The position numbers and the translations under genes are program-made. The notes beneath the pieces were generated by a model. That model saw only the letters and a program-made list of their open reading frames with translations, made no database searches and had not been told where the DNA came from. Below, in pieces: positions 34,569 to 42,834 of a DNA stretch of 64,000 bases; position 1 is the stretch's first letter; every line of letters starts with the position of its first letter. Source of the stretch: Cryomorphaceae bacterium (GTDB lineage: Bacteria > Bacteroidota > Bacteroidia > Flavobacteriales > Schleiferiaceae); contig PXCF01000135.1 of the NCBI GenBank assembly GCA_003566715.1, positions 1 through 64,000 of the forward strand, given 5' to 3'.

Positions 34569-35117
34569 ATGAAAAAAATTCTTTTAGCCGGACTAACCAT
34601 CTTCAGCCTCGCTATCATGCCTTCTTGTTCTAGTGACGACGATGATAATGGCAGTTCCGTACACCCCATTGTTGGCACTTGGAACTTAGATGTATTTGAT
34701 GCTTCAGGAGATGGCATGTTAGATCTAGGATTTGCGTCTGTACCTTACGATATAAGCCAGAAAAAAGTTGGTGGATCCGGCACATTACAGTTTAGTGAAA
34801 ACCCCAACAAAATTGTTGGTAATGGCACCATTGAAATGGAGACTGAGTTTGATATAGAATTACCTATTGTAGGTCCTGTCAATGATTCATACACCGAAAG
34901 TGAAGACCTAGGAGAGTCGTTTGCCGATGCTACTTACCAAATTCTAGAAGGCAATAAAATTCGCATCACCATAGATGGTGAAAGTCAAACATTGGATTAT
35001 GCATTCAGTGGAAATGAAGTAACACTTTCCGGAAAATCTTTCATTAGAGAAGAAAATCCCGCCGGAGGTGCTGACTTAGAGTTTGAAGTTGACGTCATGA
35101 TTAAATTATCCAAATAA
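34569..35117 (+). CDS. Lipocalin-like surface lipoprotein
   Basis: A 182-residue lipoprotein (signal MKKILLAGLTIFSLAIMPSC, lipidated Cys20) with the acidic SSDDDDNG stretch that favours surface export. The mature domain begins VHPIVGTWNLDVF, the GxW start of lipocalin-like beta-barrels in Bacteroidota, and shows repeated beta strands ending VEVDVMIKLSK-like (EFEVDVMIKLSK). Ligand unknown. Single gene with its own promoter and terminator. Confidence 0.75.
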   Translation: MKKILLAGLTIFSLAIMPSCSSDDDDNGSSVHPIVGTWNLDVFDASGDGMLDLGFASVPYDISQKKVGGSGTLQFSENPNKIVGNGTIEMETEFDIELPIVGPVNDSYTESEDLGESFADATYQILEGNKIRITIDGESQTLDYAFSGNEVTLSGKSFIREENPAGGADLEFEVDVMIKLSK

Positions 35118-35146
35118 TCATTTCACAGCTTAGTGATCATATTTTG

Positions 35147-35172
35147 AAGCCCGGTTTTTACCGGGCTTTGTT
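35147..35172 (+). terminator. Intrinsic terminator
   Basis: AAGCCCGG and CCGGGCTTT around TTTTA-type loop, followed by T-rich sequence. It ends the lipocalin-like gene. Confidence 0.85.
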
Positions 35173-35214
35173 TATTTATACACCTTACATTTGTGCCTTC
35201 AACCAACACATGAC

Positions 35215-37197
35215 GTGACAGCGCAATTGGCTTTATTTTCAATCACTTTTAAAAGACCTTCGCTCCTACCCAACCACGGGTATAAAGCACTGTTGTGCTT
35301 GTTTTTTTGTCTCCTTTTTTCTACTTTACATGCACAGCAAAGATTTCCGAAAAACGATGCCGACAAAGCTTTTATGGAGTTTCGCGAAGGCGAAGACTTA
35401 AGAATGATTGATACGGGATTGAGCATTCAAGAATACATCAACCTCACACTTAGCGGAGAAGATGAATTTGGCATGATTCACCTTGGTAATTTAGGTGCAC
35501 CCACACAGATGCTCTTGTTTGACTACCACAAAACACCTCGCCTTCAGTGGGGACTAAACCCCTACCCAGTTGGTCGACAAAGCACCGAAAACATCAAGTA
35601 CTACAATGTAAAAGCGCCCCTAGTTACTGCCAGGTACCTACAAGGATACGATAGAGGTCAATCGTTCGACGTCAACGCCAGACTGAATGTGCACGAGCGA
35701 TTGAATTACAACATTCGCTTTCAACGCCTAAATTCAAATGGAAATTATTTGCGTCAACTCGCAGAGTTCAACAATTTCACCATAAGCTATAACTACAGAA
35801 CATCTAACGACAGACTTCGAATTCTTGGGCATTTTGATAGTTTTTCTCGAAGAAATCAAGAAAATGGAGGAGTAGAAGATATTGCATCGGTGACTGATAA
35901 CCAGCAACCCAATCGAGAACTGATTCAGGTACGACTAGACGAACACCGTTCGGCGACAAAACAGCGAAGATTTTACACCACAGCGCAATACGATTTAGGG
36001 TACTTTAAAATCAAACCGGAAGACATTCCAAAAGATGAAGGTGATACACTTTCTCAAATAAGAGATACAGTCATAACTGCTGAGCTGGATTCATTGATAC
36101 CCGACTCTTTAAAAACATTTGTACCTCTATTGATGGTTGGTTCAACCATAGAATACAATCGTTATTCTTACGTATTTAATGGTGCAGCAAACAACATTTT
36201 TTTTGAAAACGCCTTTTTTGATTTTCAGAATACTTATGACTCAACAAGATTCGAAACCATTGAACAACGCTTTTTTATTGGCTCACCCGATAGAGAATCT
36301 TTCAACTGGTTGGGTGGTGCCGGATATGAATTTGCTACCTATGGGGGATTAAATTTCACCGTACCGCAATCCAATGTTTTTGTGTTTGGAAATGGTCGTC
36401 TTGACTGGCGTGGTTTGGACATTAAAGCCCATTCACAAATCAACTTAGCCGGCTCACAAATTGGGAACTTTTTACTGGAAGGAGAAGCGGGGTATAAAAA
36501 TAAAGATGTTGAAGTTGCCGGTATACTTGACCTAAGCTCTATAGATCCGGGTGTTTTCTATCGTCGTTTACTTAGCAACCACTTTGTATGGGAAAACCCG
36601 GATTTCTCTCCCGTCAATCATCAATACCTCGGAGGTCGTGTAAAAGTTGGTAAATGGCTAGAAGGACGCGCGGGATACCACCTATTTCAAAACTACACCA
36701 CACTGAACCAACAAGCCAAGCCTCAACAGTTTGAGGGTGTCACTCAACTGGTGCAAGCCGTTGCAAAAACAAAACTATATTGGGGGAAACACCTGGGATG
36801 GATCAATGACATCAGCTATCAACGCACCAACGATGCCTTAGGTCCAATAAGAGTGCCTGAACTTTACCTTCGCTCCATTCTCTACACCAACTTCAAGGTA
36901 AGAAGATTAAATAACATGAATGTTATGCCCGGTGTGGAAGCCCACTACTTCAGCAGCTACTACGCACCGGACTGGATGCCTGCCACCGGAATGTTTCACC
37001 TGCAAGATGACCGAATGATTGGCAACTTCCCCTACTTCAACTTCTTTATCAACTTTGAATTAAAACGCGCGCTCTTCTTTCTGAAATTTGAAAACATCAC
37101 CGAAGAGTTTTTACCGCGTGAGTATTTTATCGCTCCGGCTTATCCTTTGCCGGATTTTGTATTCAGGTTAGGTATCAAATGGGATTTTTATAATTAG
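35215..37197 (+). CDS. Putative outer-membrane porin (Porin_10 family)
   Basis: Beta-barrel outer-membrane protein of about 660 residues. The start is uncertain: no ATG lies before the signal peptide, so GTG 35215 is listed, with TTG 35227 or TTG 35191 as alternatives. A TACATTTG box at 35186-35193 argues against 35191. The signal is ALLCLFFCLLFSTLHA cut before QQRF. The mature part matches putative Porin_10 proteins: NIKYYNVKAPLVTARYLQG, alternating beta strands throughout, a late LRSILYTNFKVRR segment, and a C-terminal strand ending in FRLGIKWDFYN, as expected for insertion by BAM. Permeant unknown. Confidence 0.78.
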   Translation: MTAQLALFSITFKRPSLLPNHGYKALLCLFFCLLFSTLHAQQRFPKNDADKAFMEFREGEDLRMIDTGLSIQEYINLTLSGEDEFGMIHLGNLGAPTQMLLFDYHKTPRLQWGLNPYPVGRQSTENIKYYNVKAPLVTARYLQGYDRGQSFDVNARLNVHERLNYNIRFQRLNSNGNYLRQLAEFNNFTISYNYRTSNDRLRILGHFDSFSRRNQENGGVEDIASVTDNQQPNRELIQVRLDEHRSATKQRRFYTTAQYDLGYFKIKPEDIPKDEGDTLSQIRDTVITAELDSLIPDSLKTFVPLLMVGSTIEYNRYSYVFNGAANNIFFENAFFDFQNTYDSTRFETIEQRFFIGSPDRESFNWLGGAGYEFATYGGLNFTVPQSNVFVFGNGRLDWRGLDIKAHSQINLAGSQIGNFLLEGEAGYKNKDVEVAGILDLSSIDPGVFYRRLLSNHFVWENPDFSPVNHQYLGGRVKVGKWLEGRAGYHLFQNYTTLNQQAKPQQFEGVTQLVQAVAKTKLYWGKHLGWINDISYQRTNDALGPIRVPELYLRSILYTNFKVRRLNNMNVMPGVEAHYFSSYYAPDWMPATGMFHLQDDRMIGNFPYFNFFINFELKRALFFLKFENITEEFLPREYFIAPAYPLPDFVFRLGIKWDFYN

Positions 37198-37270
37198 TGT
37201 TTAGGCAAAATTCAGCCTTAACGTCAGAAAAACACGTTCATCATGCAAAAAAATCACATTCTAAATTTCA

Positions 37271-38365
37271 TCAAACGTTAAACCTAAAATGCATCACATC
37301 ACCGTCTTTAACGATGTATTCTTTGCCTTCTACACGTAATTTACCGGCTTCTCTAGCGGCGGCTTCTGAACCAAATGCTGCATAGTCATCGTAGGCGATA
37401 ACTTCAGCGCGGATGAAGCCTTTTTCAAAATCGGTATGTATGACGCCCGCAGCTTGGGGTGCAGTAGATCCAACGGGAATAGTCCACGCGCGAACTTCTT
37501 TAACACCGGCAGTGAAATAGGTTTGTAAATTGAGTAATTTGTAGGCTGCTCGTATTAATATATTAACGCCCGGCTCTTCCAAACCGAGGTCTTGCAAAAA
37601 CATTTCGCGCTCCTCGAAAGTCTCAAGTTCTGAAATATCAGCCTCGGTAGCCGCTGCCAAGACAATGACTTCCGCGTTTTCGTTGGCCACAGCTTGGCGT
37701 ACTTGTTCAACAAAAGCGTTGCCGTCCTTGGCTGATGCCTCGTCAACATTGCATACGTACAGTACGGGCTTAGAAGTAAGCAATTGTAGATTTTTCAACC
37801 ACAAAGCCTCATCGTCGCCCTCTACATCAACGCTTCTGGCAGACTCACCAGACTCGATGTGGTTTTTTAAACGGGCGTAAAAATCGGCTTCCTTCTTCAT
37901 AGCCTTATCTCCAACACGAGCGGCTTTATTGGTTTTATCCCAAGCCTTTTGTACTGTTTCCAAGTCCTTAAGTTGAAGTTCAATATCTATAACTTCCTTG
38001 TCTCTAACCGGATTAACCGAGCCATCGACGTGGGTGACATTCTCATTTTCGAAGCAACGCAACACATGAATAATGGCATTGGTCTCACGGATATTTCCCA
38101 AAAACTGGTTTCCCAGACCTTCACCTTTACTGGCCCCCTTGACCAAGCCGGCAATGTCTACGATCTCAACGTTGGCGGGAACAACGCGCTCCGGATTGAC
38201 CAACTCCTCGAGTTTTTCCAGGCGATAATCGGGTACATTGACCATGCCTACATTGGGTTCAATGGTACAAAATGGGTAATTGGCCGACTGTGCTTTGGCA
38301 CTCGACAAGCAATTAAATAGGGTGGATTTACCAACATTAGGCAATCCTACGATACCACACTTCAT
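37271..38365 (-). CDS. ychF: Ribosome-associated GTPase/ATPase YchF
   Basis: Universally conserved Obg-family P-loop NTPase that prefers ATP and is linked to ribosome function and stress response. The 364 residues carry G1 GLPNVGKST at 6-14, YPFCTIEPNVG in G2, DIAGLVKGASKGEGLGNQFL in G3, and a TGS domain at the C-terminus ending VKDGDVMHFRFNV. Full length. On the minus strand, 88 bp after folD; a -7 box at 38450-38443 and a 23-bp palindrome lie in between, so it may have its own controlled transcription. Confidence 0.97.
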   Translation of the reverse strand: MKCGIVGLPNVGKSTLFNCLSSAKAQSANYPFCTIEPNVGMVNVPDYRLEKLEELVNPERVVPANVEIVDIAGLVKGASKGEGLGNQFLGNIRETNAIIHVLRCFENENVTHVDGSVNPVRDKEVIDIELQLKDLETVQKAWDKTNKAARVGDKAMKKEADFYARLKNHIESGESARSVDVEGDDEALWLKNLQLLTSKPVLYVCNVDEASAKDGNAFVEQVRQAVANENAEVIVLAAATEADISELETFEEREMFLQDLGLEEPGVNILIRAAYKLLNLQTYFTAGVKEVRAWTIPVGSTAPQAAGVIHTDFEKGFIRAEVIAYDDYAAFGSEAAAREAGKLRVEGKEYIVKDGDVMHFRFNV

Positions 38366-38403
38366 CTGTATATTGTTGTATTAATGATTGTAAGAATCTG
38401 ATC

Positions 38404-38426
38404 GTTACATATGGACCATATGTAAC
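38404..38426. repeat. Perfect 23-bp palindrome upstream of ychF
   Basis: Arms GTTACATATGG and CCATATGTAAC flank a single A. It lies 38 bp before the ychF start, downstream of a TATCTTTG box, so it would be within the ychF leader. It may be a dimeric-regulator operator or an RNA hairpin; there is no T run to make it a terminator. Confidence 0.7.
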
Positions 38427-38442
38427 TTATATTAAACGGCGG

Positions 38443-38450
38443 CAAAGATA
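38443..38450 (-). promoter_or_regulatory. Candidate -7 box for ychF
   Basis: Reads TATCTTTG on the minus strand, just after the folD stop. No well-placed TTG is seen. It would give a leader of about 70 nt containing the palindrome. Confidence 0.45.
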
Positions 38451-38452
38451 GG

Positions 38453-39331
38453 TTAAACCCCTCTACGCCTTGCCGCTATCATGGTATTTTTCAATAGTGA
38501 GGCAATGGTCATCGGTCCAACCCCTCCAGGAACGGGGGTAATAAAGGCTGCTTTTGGTGAAACTGTGTCAAAATCAACATCTCCAACCAAGCGATAACCT
38601 GATTTTTTGCTGGTGTCAACCACGCGAGTAATGCCCACATCAACCACCACGACGCCATCTTTTACCATATCGCCGGTAACAAATTTTGGTCGACCTACAG
38701 CGGCAATGATGATATCGGCGGAACGGACAATATCGGGTAAGTTTCGCGTGTGACTGTGGCAAATGGTCACCGTACTGTTGCCCGGGTATGCATTGCGCGA
38801 CATAAGAATACTCATGGGCAATCCCACGATATGACTACGCCCCAGTACCACACAGTGTTTTCCGCCGGTTTCAATATTGTATCTATCCAAGAGCTCAACA
38901 ATACCGGCAGGTGTTGCAGGAACAAATGCGTGCATGTTCAACGCCATTCGTCCAAGATTTTGTGGGTGAAAGCCATCAACGTCCTTCTTTGGGTCTATGG
39001 CCATGATGACTTTATCTTCTCTGATCTGATCAGGTAAGGGAAGCTGTACAATAAAACCGTCTATGCTTTCATCGGCATTGAGCTTTTTGACTTCATTGAT
39101 TAGTTCAGCCTGACTAATGGTGTCGGACAAACGAATCAAAGTGGAAGCAAAACCCACTTCTTCACAGGCCTTTATTTTTGCATTTATATAAGTAACGCTG
39201 GCGCCGTTGTTACCCACCAAAATGGCTGCCAAGTGCGGAGGTCGGTTGTCTTTGGCGACAAACTTTTCTACTTCTTCAGCGATTTCATTGCGAAGTTGCT
39301 GTGAGGTTTCTTTTCCGTCTAGTAATCTCAT
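38453..39331 (-). CDS. folD: Bifunctional methylene-THF dehydrogenase / methenyl-THF cyclohydrolase
   Basis: Converts 5,10-methylene-THF to 10-formyl-THF in one-carbon metabolism. The 292 residues have the FolD signatures: YINAKIKACEEVGF near 50, where the Lys is catalytic, VQLPLP near 95, DVDGFHPQNLGRM, VVLGRSHIVGLP for nucleotide binding, and the C-terminal TPVPGGVGPMTIA. Cytoplasmic and complete. Minus strand, upstream of ychF with ffh 128 bp further upstream. Confidence 0.97.
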   Translation of the reverse strand: MRLLDGKETSQQLRNEIAEEVEKFVAKDNRPPHLAAILVGNNGASVTYINAKIKACEEVGFASTLIRLSDTISQAELINEVKKLNADESIDGFIVQLPLPDQIREDKVIMAIDPKKDVDGFHPQNLGRMALNMHAFVPATPAGIVELLDRYNIETGGKHCVVLGRSHIVGLPMSILMSRNAYPGNSTVTICHSHTRNLPDIVRSADIIIAAVGRPKFVTGDMVKDGVVVVDVGITRVVDTSKKSGYRLVGDVDFDTVSPKAAFITPVPGGVGPMTIASLLKNTMIAARRRGV

Positions 39332-39458
39332 TGGGTTTTTTTAAGTGAATGTCTGTATTGGATGAGGGTTGAGTTAGAAGGTTGAAAAACGCGTGTTAAC
39401 GCAGTGATTTGTTGACGCACATGTAGGCACAAAGTGAGTTAACAAAAGGCACCCCCTA

Positions 39459-40808
39459 CTACGGCCGACCAAATGGCATTCCGCCGCCTCCGCCCATCAT
39501 TTGAGCCATTTGCTTCATTTTGCCACCTTGCATTTTCTTCATCATTTTGCTCATGTCTTCAAACTGCTTCACGAGTTTGTTAATTTCGCTAACGTCGCGA
39601 CCACAACCTTTAGCTATGCGTAGCTTGCGGCTTCCATTCATCAATTTGGGATTTTTGCGCTCTTCGGGAGTCATGCTTTGAATAATGGACTCTACACCTT
39701 TAAAAGCATCGTCATCGATGTCTACATTTTTCAGCATTTTACCCATACCCGGCATCATACCGAGTAGATCTTTCATGTTACCCATTTTTTTGATCTGCTG
39801 AATCTGCTGATAAAAGTCTTCGTAATCAAAGGTATTAGTGGCAAATTTTTTGGATATTTTACGGGCTTCTTTTTCGTCGAACTGCTCTTGTGCACGCTCA
39901 ACCAATGACACCACGTCACCCATGCCCAAAATTCTGTCGGCCATACGATCGGGATGAAACACATCGAGTGCATCCATTTTTTCTCCGGTACCGATAAATT
40001 TGATGGGCTTGTTGACCGTTGCTTTAATGGTAAGTGCGGCACCACCACGGGTATCACCGTCGAGTTTGGTTAGCACTACCCCATCGTAATCGAGCACATC
40101 ATTAAAGGCTTTAGCGGTATTCACCGCATCTTGTCCGGTCATAGCGTCAACCACAAATAGCGTTTCTGATGGCTTGACTGCTTTATGTACCGCAGCAATT
40201 TCTTCCATCATTTGCTTGTCGACCGATGTACGACCGGCGGTATCGACAATGACTGTATTAAATCCGTTGGCCTTTGCATGGGCAATGGCCTTTTGGGCGA
40301 TATCAACCGGACTTTTATTATCTTCATCGGCGTATACCTCCACACCAATTTGTTCACCAAGCACTTTTAACTGTTGAATGGCCGCCGGACGATACACATC
40401 ACCCGCAACCAACAAGACCTTACGTGATTGTTTGCGCTGAAGAAAGTTGGCCAATTTTGAACTAAACGTTGTTTTACCAGAACCTTGCAGACCAGCCACC
40501 AAAACCACAGCCGGTTTGCCTTCGAGCTGAATATGCTCAGCTTCACCACCCATCAACTCAGCCATTTCATCGCGCATGACCTTCACCAACACCTGTCCGG
40601 GCTTAAGCGAAGTCAATACCTTTTGACCGATGGCTTTTTCCTTGACTGTCTTGGTGAAATCCTTAGCAATTTTAAAACTCACATCGGCATCCAAAAGTGC
40701 TCGACGCACTTCCTTCATTGTTTCCGCTACGTTGACTTCAGTAATTTGTCCATGTCCTTTTAAAACATGAAGCGCATTCTCTAATTTTCCGGATAAGTTA
40801 TCAAACAT
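39459..40808 (-). CDS. ffh: Signal recognition particle protein Ffh
   Basis: Binds signal sequences and 4.5S RNA and delivers ribosomes to FtsY at the membrane. The 449 residues hold the N domain, the GTPase domain with GLQGSGKTTF, DTAGRT and TKLDGD, and the Met-rich M domain from about 300 on (MKDLLGMMPGMGKMLKNV, then MSKMMKKMQGGKMKQMAQMM). The tail GGGGGMPFGRP is common in Bacteroidota. A TAACTTTG -7 box precedes it at 40838-40831. Confidence 0.97.
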   Translation of the reverse strand: MFDNLSGKLENALHVLKGHGQITEVNVAETMKEVRRALLDADVSFKIAKDFTKTVKEKAIGQKVLTSLKPGQVLVKVMRDEMAELMGGEAEHIQLEGKPAVVLVAGLQGSGKTTFSSKLANFLQRKQSRKVLLVAGDVYRPAAIQQLKVLGEQIGVEVYADEDNKSPVDIAQKAIAHAKANGFNTVIVDTAGRTSVDKQMMEEIAAVHKAVKPSETLFVVDAMTGQDAVNTAKAFNDVLDYDGVVLTKLDGDTRGGAALTIKATVNKPIKFIGTGEKMDALDVFHPDRMADRILGMGDVVSLVERAQEQFDEKEARKISKKFATNTFDYEDFYQQIQQIKKMGNMKDLLGMMPGMGKMLKNVDIDDDAFKGVESIIQSMTPEERKNPKLMNGSRKLRIAKGCGRDVSEINKLVKQFEDMSKMMKKMQGGKMKQMAQMMGGGGGMPFGRP

Positions 40809-40830
40809 AAAATCTGTGGTTTTTGGAGTG

Positions 40831-40838
40831 CAAAGTTA
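40831..40838 (-). promoter_or_regulatory. Candidate -7 box for ffh
   Basis: TAACTTTG on the minus strand, 22 bp before the ffh ATG; no clear TTG upstream. Confidence 0.45.
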
Positions 40839-40885
40839 GTGATTTTGGACGAATGGTCGTATTAGCCCATGGATTTAATATTCAG

Positions 40886-40927
40886 TTTGGCGTGTTCAGT
40901 TTGCAACACGTTTGGCGTGTTCAGTTT
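40886..40927. repeat. Two 17-bp direct repeats between ffh and the AraC-type regulator gene
   Basis: TTTGGCGTGTTCAGTTT occurs at 40886-40902 and 40911-40927 with 25-bp period; an extra TTCAGTTT precedes at 40881. The embedded CGTGTT also forms inverted repeats with AACACG at 40905-40910. The location upstream of ffh suggests a binding site or a local duplication. Confidence 0.6.
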
Positions 40928-40946
40928 AGTGACACATTCCAGCATC

Positions 40947-41525
40947 CTAAACCTCGTCAACCCCTTTGCGCATTCCTCGGTGATTGGATTTAAACTGAGT
41001 GGGAGTCAGTCCGGTATGCTGTTTAAACTGAGTGGAGAGAAACTGTCCGCTGCTGTATCCGAGCGCGTGCGCCATTTGAGTTATACTCATTTCGTCATAC
41101 AGGAGGAGCTCTTTCACCCTTTCAATTTTTTGCAAAATGATGAAGTGTTCAATGGTAACGCCTTCCAATTGCGAAAAAGTTTTGCTCAACCCAGTGTATT
41201 CACGATTTAGTTTATCCGATAAAAATGTTGACCATTTATGAGGCCATTCACTTAAATCTTCATTTCGAATGGTGGTGATGACCATTCTTTTCAATTCTTC
41301 TACCAATCTTTTATCAGTGTGCATTACCTCTTCAAAACCCAATTCCTCAAGTTTATCTACCATCATTCGATGCACATCGTCACGGATTGGTTGTGCGAGA
41401 TAAATGGCACCTAAGTCAACCTCATCGAAGTCTATACCCTGATCATTGAGAAGATTTACCACCGCTAAAACACAGCGATGACAAACCATATTTTTGACAT
41501 AAATTATCGGTTTATTTTGGTGCAT
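40947..41525 (-). CDS. AraC-family regulator with N-terminal HMA-like metal-binding domain
   Basis: A 192-residue regulator, start at ATG 41525. Residues 1-70 resemble an HMA fold with a CXXC site (YVKNMVCHRCVLAVVNLL), lacking the Gly of GMTCxxC. The C-terminal 100 residues are an AraC double HTH (SITQMAHALGYSSGQFLSTQ, FKQHTGLTPTQFK). This fused layout occurs in many Bacteroidota. Direct sensing of Cu+ or another soft metal by the CHRC pair, controlling metal export genes, is an inference. In this window it is 39 kb from copA. A TATTTTTG box at 41545-41538 on the minus strand may be its promoter. Confidence 0.82.
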   Translation of the reverse strand: MHQNKPIIYVKNMVCHRCVLAVVNLLNDQGIDFDEVDLGAIYLAQPIRDDVHRMMVDKLEELGFEEVMHTDKRLVEELKRMVITTIRNEDLSEWPHKWSTFLSDKLNREYTGLSKTFSQLEGVTIEHFIILQKIERVKELLLYDEMSITQMAHALGYSSGQFLSTQFKQHTGLTPTQFKSNHRGMRKGVDEV

Positions 41526-41579
41526 TTTGTTTTTTTTCAAAAATAGCATGCAAGTAGTTAATCATTCCATACTTTATGT

Positions 41580-41587
41580 TATTTTTG
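41580..41587 (+). promoter_or_regulatory. Candidate -7 box for the TPR/ribH operon
   Basis: TATTTTTG, 68 bp before ATG 41656; no well-spaced TTG. Confidence 0.4.
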
Positions 41588-41655
41588 CGCCCCGTGAATA
41601 ATATTGTTAATCAACGTGTCAATACAAACGCGTTTAAATACCGAGCGACCGCATT

Positions 41656-42339
41656 ATGGCAAAGAACAAGAAAAAACAAGAGGAAGAGATTTTGGTTGAC
41701 TTAGACACCAAAGTCAGTTCTGCAGAAGCATGGGTTGAGAATAATAAAAATTACCTAGTCGGATTTATTGCAGCAATCATCATTGGTGTTGCCGGTTATT
41801 TGTCGTTCACCAGGCTATACATCGCCCCTCGCGAAAAGGAAGCACAATATGAACTTTATCTCGCTCAAGAGCTTTTTGAAGACGAAAACTTTCTTCAAGC
41901 CATTGAAGGCGACGGCAATGCTTTAGGTTTTTTGGCCATAGCAGAAGAGTATCGCTGGACAAAGGCGTCGAATTTAGCAAGATACTATACCGGTGTTAGT
42001 TATTTAAACTTGGCTGATTATAAAAATGCGATCAAGCACTTAGATAAATTCTCTACCAAAGATGATATTTTAGGCGTAGTCAAATATGGCGCCATAGCCG
42101 ATGCTTTTTTAGAGTTAAACCAACCTAAGGAAGCGCTCGATTACTACACCAAAGCAACAAAGCAAAGCAGCAACTCCTTGGTTACGCCCATTTATTTAGA
42201 GCGCGCAGGTCAAACTGCCTTTTTGCTAGAAGACCACAAAAAAGCCATGGGTTTCTTCACGCGTTTGAAAAAAGAGTTCCCCGAAAGTAATGAAGCCCGA
42301 AGCGCTGAAAAAATGGTAGCCAAACTCTCAGCGAAATAA
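41656..42339 (+). CDS. Membrane-anchored TPR protein, YfgM-like
   Basis: A 227-residue protein: charged cytoplasmic N-terminus, one membrane helix at about 34-55 (YLVGFIAAIIIGVAGYLSF), then TPR units (ASNLARYYTGVSYLNLADYK, AIADAFLELNQPKEALDYYT, KKAMGFFTRLKKEFPESNEA). The topology is like YfgM, an ancillary factor at the Sec translocon, but similarity is general. The stop codon overlaps the ribH start (TAATG), so the two are translationally coupled. Confidence 0.82.
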   Translation: MAKNKKKQEEEILVDLDTKVSSAEAWVENNKNYLVGFIAAIIIGVAGYLSFTRLYIAPREKEAQYELYLAQELFEDENFLQAIEGDGNALGFLAIAEEYRWTKASNLARYYTGVSYLNLADYKNAIKHLDKFSTKDDILGVVKYGAIADAFLELNQPKEALDYYTKATKQSSNSLVTPIYLERAGQTAFLLEDHKKAMGFFTRLKKEFPESNEARSAEKMVAKLSAK

Positions 42340-42830
42340 TGGCAACTGCTGGAACAAACCTATCAGAATTCAGTAAAGAGGACTTGCCTTCGGTCGACGA
42401 TTTGGGTTTTGGAATCATTACTGCTGAGTGGAACAATGACATCACCTACAATTTAGAAAAAGGTGCCGTTGATACCCTGAAAGAATTGGGCGCAAGTGAT
42501 AGAAACATTGAGATCAAACGCGTTCCCGGTAGTTTGGAACTCATCTTTGCGGCCAAACATATGGCTGAAAACTCTCATATTGCATCGGCCATTATCATCA
42601 TTGGATCTGTCATAAGGGGAGAAACCGCCCATTTTGATTTTGTTTGTCAGTCGGTGTTTCAGGGACTTGCCATTTTAAATAGCAGTCTAAATGTTCCGGT
42701 TATTGGTTGCGTTTTAACCGATGATAACCGCCAACAGTCGATCGATCGATCTGGAGGGGCTCACGGAAACAAGGGCGTTGAAGCCGCCGTTGCTGCCGTT
42801 AGGATGGCTGCAATGGCGCAATCTCGTTAG
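42339..42830 (+). CDS. ribH: 6,7-dimethyl-8-ribityllumazine synthase
   Basis: Penultimate step of riboflavin synthesis: condenses 5-amino-6-ribitylaminouracil with dihydroxybutanone phosphate. The 163 residues contain the substrate-binding FGIITAEWNNDITYNL, VPGSLELIFAAKHMA, GSVIRGETAHFDFVC with the catalytic His, and GCVLTDDNRQQSIDRSGG. Starts within the stop of the TPR gene. Riboflavin supply is relevant to the flavin-rich Nqr complex, though the genes are far apart. Confidence 0.96.
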   Translation: MATAGTNLSEFSKEDLPSVDDLGFGIITAEWNNDITYNLEKGAVDTLKELGASDRNIEIKRVPGSLELIFAAKHMAENSHIASAIIIIGSVIRGETAHFDFVCQSVFQGLAILNSSLNVPVIGCVLTDDNRQQSIDRSGGAHGNKGVEAAVAAVRMAAMAQSR

Positions 42831-42834
42831 AACA

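Noticed and set aside
40990-41035. Two copies of TTTAAACTGAGTGG as a regulatory repeat
   Set aside because: Both lie in the AraC coding region and encode the repeated TQFK of the HTH domain.
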